In this document: in pieces, positions 1-7,049 of the stretch
How the letters are laid out: each line of letters opens with the position of its first letter
Numbering within the stretch: position 1 is the stretch's first letter
Assembly: GCA_964195155.1 (NCBI GenBank)
Contig: CAXMOP010000051.1
Coordinates: 1 to 23,077, forward strand
Direction: 5' to 3'
Origin: JACZST01 sp964195155
Lineage (GTDB): Bacteria > Actinomycetota > Acidimicrobiia > Spongiisociales > UBA5794
Length of the DNA stretch: 23,077 bases
The notes under the pieces: generated by a model
The model's input: the letters and a program-made list of their open reading frames with translations, nothing else
Database searches by the model: none
What the model was told of the DNA's origin: nothing
Program-made: the position numbers and the translations under genes

Positions 1-234
1 GCGGTTGGCCGTTGGCCGATTGGTCGTGAACTGCTGGCACAGGGTGGGTGACGCCGCGGAAAAGGGGTTCGATGTTTGGAGACACTCAAACCTGCTGATT
101 GAGGTGACTCCGCCAGGGGCAACGCGGGACGAGCGGAAGAACCTGTGACCATTCTGTGACCATCGAGGCTCTAGGGCGTGTACGTCGGGGTCTCGCCTTC
201 GAATGAACCCCGCTGCTCCAAGGGTTTCTCGCGG
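1..234. other. gene-free stretch downstream of tRNA-Lys
   Basis: I see no credible coding region here. It holds two small tandem duplications: a 7-bp unit (gttggcc) near position 5, and an 11-bp unit (ctgtgaccatt/c) at 143-153 and 154-164. The stretch lies 3' of the tRNA, where integrated elements often sit. I found no integrase and no second copy of the tRNA 3' end inside the window. Confidence 0.5.
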
Positions 235-307
235 TGGGCCCGGTGGGACTCGAACCCACACGCTTCGGATTAAAAGTCCGCTGCTCTGCCATTGGAGCTA
301 CGGGCCC
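235..307 (-). tRNA. tRNA-Lys (anticodon UUU)
   Basis: Read on the minus strand, the 7-bp acceptor arms gggcccg and cgggccc pair perfectly and are followed by discriminator A. The T arm carries the standard GGTTCGAGTCC core. The 7-nt anticodon loop cttttaa gives anticodon TTT, so lysine. The gene is 73 nt without an encoded CCA. The first anticodon-stem pair is a mismatch (G/A); the remaining stems look normal. Confidence 0.95.
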
Positions 308-316
308 ACGGTGAAG

Positions 317-322
317 GATATA
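317..322 (-). promoter_or_regulatory. -10 element of the tRNA-Lys promoter
   Basis: On the minus strand the hexamer TATATC lies 9 nt before the mature tRNA 5' end. It is the only AT-rich hexamer in this GC-rich spacer. No good -35 hexamer is visible. Confidence 0.4.
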
Positions 323-371
323 CCGCTGCCGACTCACGGTCCCGGTGGAAGGAAAGTCCCCGGCGAAGCTC

Positions 372-848
372 TTAGATCGCCACCGTGCGCACGGAATCAC
401 TACCCACGTCGTAGATGGCGCCGGTCACCGTGCCGGTGATCAGGGCGTGGGTGCGCAGCGTTTTCACCCCAAGCTCCAGTTCGCTCGTGAGATCCTCGAA
501 GCTCCCGAGGAGAAAGCCGGGCTCGCTGCCCAATTCGTCATGCGCCAACGTGGTGATCGCCGCTTCGTCTGCGCCTTCCATGGCGCAGTCGGTGTGCATC
601 AGCACGATGACCTTGTGTGTGCCCAGCTCCCGCTGGGATATGAACACCGAGCGGATCACATCATCGGTGATGATGCCCCCGGCATTTCGGATCACGTGGA
701 TCTCGCCGGGACCGGCACGAAGGATCCGCCACGGATCGACCCGGGCATCCATACAGGTGACCACGGCCAACCCGCGCGTTGGCTTCATCGCGGGCGCGTT
801 CAACGCCGCTTGGGCCGCCTTCACCATGTCTGCAGAACTCGATGTCAT
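372..848 (-). CDS. beta-carbonic anhydrase
   Basis: The 158-residue product should be a cytoplasmic zinc enzyme interconverting CO2 and bicarbonate. The beta-class zinc ligands are visible: Cys32 in the CMDARVD motif with the catalytic Asp34/Arg36 dyad, then His85 and Cys88 in HTDC. The segment around residues 51-73 (HVIRNAGG, TDDVIRS, ISQRELGT) matches the small Rv1284-like subgroup, which is shorter than plant-type enzymes. There is no signal peptide. The ATG at 846-848 is the natural start because the family begins only a few dozen residues before the CMDAR motif. It is transcribed divergently from the repair operon with only 36 bp between the two starts, so the promoters must be compact or overlapping. 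No functional link to the neighbours is evident. Confidence 0.93.
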   Translation of the reverse strand: MTSSSADMVKAAQAALNAPAMKPTRGLAVVTCMDARVDPWRILRAGPGEIHVIRNAGGIITDDVIRSVFISQRELGTHKVIVLMHTDCAMEGADEAAITTLAHDELGSEPGFLLGSFEDLTSELELGVKTLRTHALITGTVTGAIYDVGSDSVRTVAI

Positions 849-872
849 GGTCGGCCAACCCTACTGATGCGA

Positions 873-878
873 TAGCGT
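873..878 (+). promoter_or_regulatory. -10 element of a likely leaderless promoter (repair operon)
   Basis: TAGCGT fits the actinobacterial TANNNT -10 pattern and lies 6 nt before the ATG at 885. No Shine-Dalgarno sequence is present. The transcript would begin at or next to the start codon. Confidence 0.45.
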
Positions 879-884
879 CCCGTC

Positions 885-2699
885 ATGATCAGGTTCGGGA
901 TCTCGGGGCTCCCACCCGACGGCGACGACGCCGCGTTCCTCGACGCTTTGGTTGAACGGGGCTACGGCGCCTATGAGCTCGCCTTTGTCAAGGGCTTCCC
1001 CTGGAAGGAACGCCGGTGCAGGGCCTTCGGCGAGCTGGCCGCCGAACGGGGAATTGCCCTGTCGGCGCACGCTCCGTACTTCGCCATCCTCACCGTCGAG
1101 GATGAGGAGAAACGCAAGCAAACCCTCGCCGCGCTCGAACATACGATGAAGCTCGGCCACGCCTTTGGTGGCCACACGATCGTGGCCCATGCCGGACACG
1201 TCAGAGATCGCGAGGCGGCGGAGCTCCACGAGCTCGTCGCCGACGGCCTTTCGATCATCGAGCCGAAGGTCCGCGACCTCGGGATCACACTCGGGCTCGA
1301 GACCTCGGGTTCCGACCGGGCGTTTGGATCCCTCGGCGATATCGCCCTCATCGCCAAGGAGTTCGCCTTCGTGCGCCCAGTGATCGACTGGGCGCACGTC
1401 CACGCAAAGTCCGGAGGGGGATTGACCACCACCGAGGCCTTCGCCTCGGTCATCGACTTCCTCCGCTCCGAGTTCCCGGCATGGGCGATCGATCCGCTGC
1501 ACACCCAGTTCACCGACAACCAGTTCGGCCCGTCGGGGGAGATCAGGCACGTGCCGTACGGCGAGGGATCGTTGCGGGCCGAGCCGCTGGCCGAAGCCGC
1601 CGTCGCGGCCGGGCTGCGGATGATCGTCATCTCCGAAGCCAGGGAGGCTTCAAGCCACGACGCCATCCAGGCGGCTCTTGTCGAAGGCGAGTCGGGCGCC
1701 ACGGTCCCGGATATCGGTAATGCCGCCCCGGTGACGTCCGGCCTGGTGCACTTCCCGGATCCCGTCCTGGCGGTCCCCGAGGGGGACGGCGTCTTGATCA
1801 CCAACCTCGACCGTCGAATCCCCCTCACCAACGTCGGCAAGGTGCTCTTTCCCGACGACGGCTTCACCAAGGGGGATCTGGTCACCTACTACGCCTCGGT
1901 GGCGCCGCTGCTTCTGCCCCACCTCGAGAACCGGGCACTGTCGATGTCTCGGTATCCCAACGGCATCGACGAGGACTCGTTCTATGAGAAGCGGCGTCCC
2001 GGACACACCCCTGACTGGGTGGTGTCGGTCCCGGTGCAGTCGTCGCGCCGGGAGGACCCGATCGAGTTCATCACCGCGGCCGACACCGAGACCCTGGCCT
2101 GGCTGGCCAACATGGCGTGCATCGAGATGCATCCGTGGATGTCACGGGTCGACAACCCGGGCAATCCGGACTTCGCCGTCTTCGATCTCGACCCGCAGGA
2201 AGGGGCCACCTGGGAGCAGGTCGTCTACGTCGCCGGTCTGGTCAATGTACTGCTCGAGCGGCTCGGCCTCGCCGGCTACCCCAAGACCTCGGGAGCCCGG
2301 GGCATTCACATCTTCGTGCCGATCGCAGCCGATTACCCGTACCGGAGGGTCCGGCGGTTCGTTGAGGCGGTCGGGCGGCTGATCGTCGCCGCCGACCCCG
2401 AGGTCGCCACCATGGAGTGGGATATCGCCAAGCGCGGGCCGCGGATCTTCATCGATCACAACCAGAACGTTGGCGGCAAGACCCAGGCCTCGGTGTACTC
2501 GGTGCGACCCAGGGCGGGTGCCCCGGTGTCGACCCCGCTGCTGTGGAAAGAGCTCGACGAGGTGCGGCCCCAAGACTTCACGATCGCCACGATCTGGGAG
2601 CGAGTGCGAAGACGCGGCGATCTCTTTGCACCGGTGCTTTCGGGCGGCCAGGGCATCGAGGCGGCCGAGGCTGCCCTCGGGTTGACCGGCGAGAACTAA
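885..2699 (+). CDS. endonuclease IV-like TIM barrel fused to LigD-type primase-polymerase
   Basis: One uninterrupted 604-residue frame carries two repair modules. Residues 1 to about 255 resemble the AP endonuclease 2/endonuclease IV barrel. Candidate metal ligands are His62 (HAPY), His102, Glu139, Asp168 and His171 (DWAH), His206, His222 (in RHVPYGEG) and Glu251. After a linker of about 40 residues, positions 300-600 match the LigD polymerase (archaeo-eukaryotic primase) domain: RYPNG near 356, FYEKRRPGHTPDW near 366, the catalytic DLDP pair Asp434/Asp436, SGARGIH (Ser469, His475) and the third acidic residue Asp524 in FIDHNQN. No ligase or phosphoesterase domain is attached. A product could cut at abasic sites and fill the gap. 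The gene is first in an operon with a flap nuclease 10 bp downstream. The domain calls are firm; the combined activity is inferred. Confidence 0.92.
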   Translation: MIRFGISGLPPDGDDAAFLDALVERGYGAYELAFVKGFPWKERRCRAFGELAAERGIALSAHAPYFAILTVEDEEKRKQTLAALEHTMKLGHAFGGHTIVAHAGHVRDREAAELHELVADGLSIIEPKVRDLGITLGLETSGSDRAFGSLGDIALIAKEFAFVRPVIDWAHVHAKSGGGLTTTEAFASVIDFLRSEFPAWAIDPLHTQFTDNQFGPSGEIRHVPYGEGSLRAEPLAEAAVAAGLRMIVISEAREASSHDAIQAALVEGESGATVPDIGNAAPVTSGLVHFPDPVLAVPEGDGVLITNLDRRIPLTNVGKVLFPDDGFTKGDLVTYYASVAPLLLPHLENRALSMSRYPNGIDEDSFYEKRRPGHTPDWVVSVPVQSSRREDPIEFITAADTETLAWLANMACIEMHPWMSRVDNPGNPDFAVFDLDPQEGATWEQVVYVAGLVNVLLERLGLAGYPKTSGARGIHIFVPIAADYPYRRVRRFVEAVGRLIVAADPEVATMEWDIAKRGPRIFIDHNQNVGGKTQASVYSVRPRAGAPVSTPLLWKELDEVRPQDFTIATIWERVRRRGDLFAPVLSGGQGIEAAEAALGLTGEN

Positions 2700-2709
2700 C
2701 GTCGCTGGT

Positions 2710-3597
2710 GTGAAGGCCGCGTCCGCTACCAAGCTCTACCTCATCGACGGCACCTACGAGCTGTTCCGCCACCACTTCGGTGCGCCACCCCGCCAAACTC
2801 CCGGCGGCATGGAGATCGGGGCCACCGCCGGCGTCGTCTCCTCCACGCTTGCCTTGCTCGCCGACCCCGGGGTCACCCACATCGCCGCCGCCTTCGACTC
2901 GGTGATCGAGTCGTTCCGCAACGACATGTTCCCCGTGTACAAGGACAGCACCGGGATGGAGCAGGACCTGGTCGACCAATTCCCGATCGCCGAGCGGGCG
3001 ATGCGCGCCGCCGGCATCACCGTGTGGTCGATGTATGACTACGAGGCCGACGATGCCCTGGCGACCGGCGCCCGTCGCTGGGTCGACGAGGTCGACGAAG
3101 TCGTCGTCCTGACGCCCGACAAGGACCTCTCCCAGCTCTACGGCGACCCGAAGATCCGCGGCTATAACCGTCGGCAGGGGGCGTTCATCGACCGCGATGC
3201 CGTCGTGGAGAAGTTCGGCGTCGAACCCGAATCCATCCCGGACTGGCTCGGGCTGGTCGGCGACGCTGCGGATGGGCTGCCCGGCCTTCCCGGCTGGGGG
3301 GCAAAGTCGAGCGCAACGATCCTGGCTCGTTACGGCCACCTCGAGAACATCCCGCTCGATGCATCGCTGTGGGACGTCAAGGTGCGGAGCGCGGACAAGC
3401 TTGCCGCCACCCTCGTGGAGCGGATGGGCGAAGCGCTGCTGTACCGGTTCCTTGCGGTGCTGCGCACCGACGTTCCGCTTCCGGACTCGCTTTCTGATCT
3501 GGAGTGGAAGGGGGCGCCGAGGCAGCGCTACGAAACGATGTGCGACGAACTCGGCTTCACCGATCTGAAGAGCCGTCCAAAACGCTGGACCGATTGA
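2710..3597 (+). CDS. 5'-3' exonuclease / flap endonuclease (FEN-like, stand-alone)
   Basis: The 295-residue product matches the N-terminal 5' nuclease domain of DNA polymerase I as a separate protein, like mycobacterial FenA. The PIN-type acidic residues are visible: Asp13 (LIDGTYELFR), Asp63 (AFDS), Glu112/Asp114/Asp115 (YEADDA) and Asp137/Asp139 (TPDKDL). The helix-3-turn-helix follows with Asp185 and Asp188 and the glycine-rich LPGLPGWGAKSSA segment. The start is a GTG, 10 bp after the stop of the polymerase fusion, with no strong ribosome-binding site, so translation is probably coupled. Its expected role is removal of 5' flaps or RNA/DNA displaced by the upstream polymerase. No polymerase domain is fused. 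Fairly sure of the family; the partnership is inferred from operon position. Confidence 0.92.
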   Translation: MKAASATKLYLIDGTYELFRHHFGAPPRQTPGGMEIGATAGVVSSTLALLADPGVTHIAAAFDSVIESFRNDMFPVYKDSTGMEQDLVDQFPIAERAMRAAGITVWSMYDYEADDALATGARRWVDEVDEVVVLTPDKDLSQLYGDPKIRGYNRRQGAFIDRDAVVEKFGVEPESIPDWLGLVGDAADGLPGLPGWGAKSSATILARYGHLENIPLDASLWDVKVRSADKLAATLVERMGEALLYRFLAVLRTDVPLPDSLSDLEWKGAPRQRYETMCDELGFTDLKSRPKRWTD

Positions 3598-3649
3598 CCG
3601 TTCTTGCGTAGCCAGGAGCGATATATGGCCGTCTGCTACGCAAGAACGG
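3598..3649. repeat. long palindrome between convergent genes
   Basis: A perfect 15-bp inverted repeat (arms 3598-3612 and 3635-3649) encloses a 22-nt spacer containing atatat. Three further pairs (cag/ctg) can extend the stem if one base bulges. The stem starts immediately after the stop codon of the exonuclease gene and ends just before the end of the convergent META gene. It could end transcription from both sides. Neither side has a T-tract, however, so a dispersed palindromic repeat element is an equally good reading. Confidence 0.75.
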
Positions 3650-3650
3650 G

Positions 3651-4364
3651 TCACTCCCCGGCTCTGATGAACTGGAGCTGGCGCGATCCCTCGTCGTCGA
3701 ACATCTCCAGGTTGGTGGCGTCCATGCGGAAGTTCCTCACCAGGCCGAGGACCTCCAGGTATCGCGCTTCTTGGTCCATCACGCCTTCACCGGCGCACAT
3801 CTTCTTGGTACCCATCGCTGGGCCGATGTGGATCGAGTCGCGCTCGGCCTCCCACGTTGCCCGATACGTGTTGCACCCCGACGATCCGGCGAGGGTGCCG
3901 TCCTCGGTGAATGTGGCGCTGATCTCGGTGTCGGCAATGACGCTGGCCACGGCTTGTTTCCCATCGTTCAGGCCCACCAGCCGCCACTCGGTGTTGGCCA
4001 GGGATGTCGGAATGGCTTCGAACAGCGCGACTACCTCGCCGGCTGACCGCATTTCGAGGACGGTGCCGGCGATCGAATACGCGTCCACCGTGTCGAGGGC
4101 ATAGAGGAACGATTGCTCTTGATCCATCACCAATTCGAGGCATGCCATCATCGTCGTGGTCAGCTCGCCGAAGTTGAGATCGCCGACGCCCGAGGTGTCG
4201 TAGGCACCGGAGTAGCGGTTGCAGCTGCCATCGCCGTTCACCTGGTCGTCGGCGAAGTGGATGTCGGGCGTGGTTCCTTCGATGACCGGCTCGAGCTCGC
4301 CACGCTCATCGGCGATCGCGGTCACCTTCCATGGATTGTCGCCCAACTTCAGCGGTGCCGCCAC
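3651..4364 (-). CDS. protein with two META (HslJ-like) domains
   Basis: The 237-residue product consists of two META/HslJ-like repeats, roughly residues 5-117 and 120-235. Each has the diagnostic CN-x-Y block followed by a late T/K-x-M-x-C: Cys48 with Cys75, and Cys164 with Cys190. The segment WRLVGLNDG opens the second repeat. Family members are usually exported or lipid-anchored, but no signal peptide or lipobox is visible here. The GTG start is well supported: GAAGGAG lies 5 nt upstream, and an in-frame stop at 4380-4382 blocks any longer form. Function is unknown beyond a loose link of HslJ to heat and novobiocin resistance. It is divergent from the ABC exporter gene at 4479. Confidence 0.85.
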   Translation of the reverse strand: MAAPLKLGDNPWKVTAIADERGELEPVIEGTTPDIHFADDQVNGDGSCNRYSGAYDTSGVGDLNFGELTTTMMACLELVMDQEQSFLYALDTVDAYSIAGTVLEMRSAGEVVALFEAIPTSLANTEWRLVGLNDGKQAVASVIADTEISATFTEDGTLAGSSGCNTYRATWEAERDSIHIGPAMGTKKMCAGEGVMDQEARYLEVLGLVRNFRMDATNLEMFDDEGSRQLQFIRAGE

Positions 4365-4423
4365 CGTCGCTCCTTCAGATCACTGTGGTCGCCCAGTATC
4401 GCAAGGTGTTTCGCTGGTGGCGA

Positions 4424-4453
4424 TTGGCATGGGCGCTCGGCTCGTGGCAATCT
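4424..4453 (+). promoter_or_regulatory. possible promoter of the first ABC exporter operon
   Basis: TTGGCA at 4424-4429 is five of six matches to the -35 consensus. It is followed 18 bp later by the weak -10 candidate CAATCT at 4448-4453. The downstream gene has a clear ribosome-binding site (gaggaaagg, 4461-4469), so a leadered transcript is expected, in contrast to several other genes here. Confidence 0.3.
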
Positions 4454-4478
4454 GAGATTCGAGGAAAGGGGGTTTTCG

Positions 4479-5378
4479 ATGCCTGCGGTCACGATCCGCG
4501 ACCTGGTCAAGAACTACGGCGATGTGCAGGCGGTGCGCGGCGTCGACCTGACGATCGAGGACGGCGAAGTGTTTGCCCTCCTTGGCCCCAACGGAGCCGG
4601 CAAGACCACGATCGTCGAGATCCTCGAGGGGTACCGGGATCGGACCTCGGGCGACGTTAATGTGCTCGGCTTCGACCCCGAGCGCAACAAGCGCGAGTAC
4701 AAGGAGCGCATCGGCATCGTCCTCCAGGAGTCGTCGGTTGAGCGAGAGCTGACCGTTTCCGAGGCGATCGACACCTACGGCTACGTCTACCCGAGCCGGC
4801 TGGACACCGACGACCTGATCGAGATCGTCGGCCTGGAAGCCAAGGCCGATGCGCGGGTGAAGACCCTCTCGGGTGGCCAGAAGCGTCGCCTCGAGGTGGC
4901 GCTCGGCATCGTCGGGGACCCCGAGCTCGTCTTTCTCGACGAACCAACGACGGGGTTCGATCCTGCGGCGCGCCGCCAGGCCTGGGACATGATCAGGAAC
5001 CTCAAAGAGCTCGGCAAGACCATCCTGCTGACCACCCACTACATGGATGAGGCCCAGAACCTGGCCGACCGGGTGGCCGTGATCGACCGGGGTACGATCG
5101 TCGCGCAAGGCACGCCCGACACCCTTGGCGGGCGTCAGACGGCCAGCACCGTCATCCGGTTCGAGGTTGGCAGCCTTCCCATCGACGCCCTGCCACTCAA
5201 CCCGAGCGCGGTGATTGGCGGCTCCATCGAGGTGAAGAGCGATGACCCGACAAACGATCTGCATGTACTGACCGGCTGGGCCGTCGATGCCGGCCACACC
5301 CTCGACGGTCTGACCGTTTCCAAGCCGTCGCTCGAGGACATCTACCTCGACCTGACCGACAGGGGCGATGGATCGTGA
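4479..5378 (+). CDS. ABC-2 type exporter ATP-binding protein (DrrA/NatA-like)
   Basis: The 299-residue ATPase energises the membrane protein encoded directly downstream. Motifs are complete: Walker A GPNGAGKTT (36-44), Q-loop Gln83, signature LSGGQ (130-134), Walker B LVFLDE (150-155) and switch His187 (TTH). A C-terminal extension of about 80 residues ending in SLEDIYLDLT is typical of the DrrA/CcmA group. The open frame extends back to 4113. I place the start at the ATG at 4479 because homology begins there and a good Shine-Dalgarno sequence (4461-4469) precedes it. The stop overlaps the next start by 4 bp (GTGA). Substrate cannot be told; drug, lipid or polyketide-like exporters and NatA-type pumps share this architecture. 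Confidence 0.93.
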   Translation: MPAVTIRDLVKNYGDVQAVRGVDLTIEDGEVFALLGPNGAGKTTIVEILEGYRDRTSGDVNVLGFDPERNKREYKERIGIVLQESSVERELTVSEAIDTYGYVYPSRLDTDDLIEIVGLEAKADARVKTLSGGQKRRLEVALGIVGDPELVFLDEPTTGFDPAARRQAWDMIRNLKELGKTILLTTHYMDEAQNLADRVAVIDRGTIVAQGTPDTLGGRQTASTVIRFEVGSLPIDALPLNPSAVIGGSIEVKSDDPTNDLHVLTGWAVDAGHTLDGLTVSKPSLEDIYLDLTDRGDGS

Positions 5379-6208
5379 GCAACCGTCCACCGACGCTCGG
5401 GTTGGTTTGGAACCAGATGCGCTACGAGCTGCGGATTTTCTCGAGGACGCCCATCTCGGCGTTCTTCACGATCATATTTCCCCTCATGATCTTTGTGATC
5501 TTCGCCCTGATCTTCGGGAACAACGAGATCGAGTATCTCGGGATCAACACCGCCCAGTACTACGCCCCCTCCCTCGCCGTCTATGCCGCGGTTTCTGCGA
5601 GCTACGTCAACATCGGCATCGGCACCGCCTACCAACGCGATGAGGGCATCCTCAAGCGGGCCAGGGGCACGCCGCTGCCGCCGTGGATCTTCCTCGGCGG
5701 CAAGGTCGCCGCGGCAACACTGGTGGCGGCCATCGGAACGATCCTGATGCTCGCGGTAGGCGTCGCGTTCTACGGCCTCAAGATCTACCCGGAGGCGATC
5801 CCGGCGCTGGTGCTCACCTTCTTCGTCGGTGTCGGATGTTTCGCCGCGCTCGGTTTGCTCGTCGCCGCAGTCTCCTCGAGCGGGAATGCCGCCACGGCGA
5901 TCGCCAACGCCACCCTGCTCCCGCTTGCCTTCATCTCCGGGGTGTTCATCCCCCTCGGCCCTGAGGCGCCGGAATGGTTAGAGACGGTCGCCAACATCTT
6001 CCCGCTGGCGCACTTCGCCAGCGCGTTTATTGCCGGGTTCAGCCCGATCGGGGACGTCTCGGCGATCCACTGGGATGACCTCGCCTTCATGGCGTTATGG
6101 GGTGTGGTCGGGCTGTTCCTCGCCATTCGACTGTTCAAGTGGGAGGTTCCGACCGGGCCCGCGAAGGTCCCCTGGCGGAGGACGAAAGAGCCGGCGGCGG
6201 CTCCTTAG
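5375..6208 (+). CDS. ABC-2 type exporter permease
   Basis: The 277-residue membrane protein has about six transmembrane segments, near residues 32-52, 62-84, 110-132, 142-165, 172-197 and 233-255. The family-typical features are an early cytoplasmic amphipathic stretch (WNQMRYELRIFSRTP) and the block FISGVFIPLG before the last external loop. The GTG start overlaps the ATPase stop by 4 bp, indicating a two-gene transport operon. The C-terminal tail is basic and proline-rich (VPWRRTKEPAAAP) and cytoplasmic. It ends 16 bp from the end of a second, unrelated ABC-2 permease on the other strand. Confidence 0.92.
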   Translation: MSNRPPTLGLVWNQMRYELRIFSRTPISAFFTIIFPLMIFVIFALIFGNNEIEYLGINTAQYYAPSLAVYAAVSASYVNIGIGTAYQRDEGILKRARGTPLPPWIFLGGKVAAATLVAAIGTILMLAVGVAFYGLKIYPEAIPALVLTFFVGVGCFAALGLLVAAVSSSGNAATAIANATLLPLAFISGVFIPLGPEAPEWLETVANIFPLAHFASAFIAGFSPIGDVSAIHWDDLAFMALWGVVGLFLAIRLFKWEVPTGPAKVPWRRTKEPAAAP

Positions 6209-6224
6209 AGAACCCGGCCAACCC

Positions 6225-7049
6225 TCAGACGTCAGATGCGACGCCGAGCAGTCGTTCCCTCTTCAGCTTCTTGGCGCCGCGGATGGTCAAGAATATTGCC
6301 GCGATCCAGGCGACGGCCCCGACCCAGATGCCGGACGCTCCCGGTGCGGCGATCACTGCGGCGGCGACGCTGTACGAAAGGATGATCACGGGCAGGGTCA
6401 CCAGGCTGGACGCCTGCTGGGCTGCGGCAGCGGAGCGAACCCGCGCCGATAGCCGGAGGATGATCGACAGCGCGATGGCGATGAACGGTGGGATCACCCA
6501 CAGAATCAAGATGATCCAGCCCGGGGTCGGGAAGAACCATCCGCCGAGTGCGGGGCCAACCGTGATATTGACCACCACCGCATAGATCCCGAAGCCGACG
6601 AAGGTGGCGAGGTAGCCGGGGATGAGGCTGGAGATCAGCTTTCCGACGTAGATCTCGCTGGTGGTGATGGGACTGTGTGCGAGGTATTCGCCGGTGCCGC
6701 GCTCCCGCTCTCCGACGATGGCGTTTGAGCCCACCGCAGCCGAGATGGTCAGCGGGACGATGATGGCGATTGGTGCGAGCAGGAATACCGCCACCACGTA
6801 GGAGGCCCTTGCCGTCGGGGTCTCGCCCTGCACCGCCTGGTTGACGGACGAGGGCAGGTTGCCGACGATGTCGGTCAACTGGTCGACGAACTGGCTCTGT
6901 TCGAGCGAACTGATGACGGACAGGACGAAGAACGGGATGATGACGAAGAAGAGGCTGGCCATCATCACCAGGGGGATCCAGTAATCCTTCGACTGGAACA
7001 GTCGCCGCAGATCGACCCCGGCCACGGCGCGAATGTGGGCCCAGCTCAT
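6225..7049 (-). CDS. ABC-2 type permease of the second exporter
   Basis: The 274-residue membrane protein has about six transmembrane segments. The first is near residues 26-48, followed by an external loop of about 45 residues. A conserved cytoplasmic block, VGSNAIVGERERGTGEYLAHSPIT near residue 110, is characteristic of ABC-2 permeases. The open frame runs further upstream to 7415 through the ATPase gene, but the real start is the ATG at 7047-7049. It overlaps the ATPase stop by 4 bp (ATGA), and the protein then begins MSWAHIRAVAGVDLRR. Its sequence is clearly different from the permease at 5375, so this is not a local duplication. Substrate is unknown. Confidence 0.9.
   Translation of the reverse strand: MSWAHIRAVAGVDLRRLFQSKDYWIPLVMMASLFFVIIPFFVLSVISSLEQSQFVDQLTDIVGNLPSSVNQAVQGETPTARASYVVAVFLLAPIAIIVPLTISAAVGSNAIVGERERGTGEYLAHSPITTSEIYVGKLISSLIPGYLATFVGFGIYAVVVNITVGPALGGWFFPTPGWIILILWVIPPFIAIALSIILRLSARVRSAAAAQQASSLVTLPVIILSYSVAAAVIAAPGASGIWVGAVAWIAAIFLTIRGAKKLKRERLLGVASDV

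Noticed and set aside
1..307. Attachment site of an integrated element at tRNA-Lys
   Set aside because: No integrase and no second copy of the tRNA 3' end are in the window, and the neighbouring genes look ordinary.
86..439. Open frames on both strands across the tRNA, giving peptides such as GGPGGTRTHTLRIKSP
   Set aside because: They are translations of the tRNA-Lys gene and its flanks. Such frames are a well-known artefact of tRNA sequence.
1135..1150. Possible SOS box inside the fusion gene (TCGAAC-N4-GATGAA)
   Set aside because: Only the left arm matches. It lies well inside a coding region and the right arm is unrelated.
2578..3654. 358-residue minus-strand frame opposite the exonuclease gene
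   Set aside because: It has no recognisable domain and lies opposite a gene with all catalytic motifs.
4113..4478. Upstream extension of the first ABC ATPase frame
   Set aside because: It runs antisense through the META gene. Homology starts at 4479, and a ribosome-binding site lies just before that ATG.
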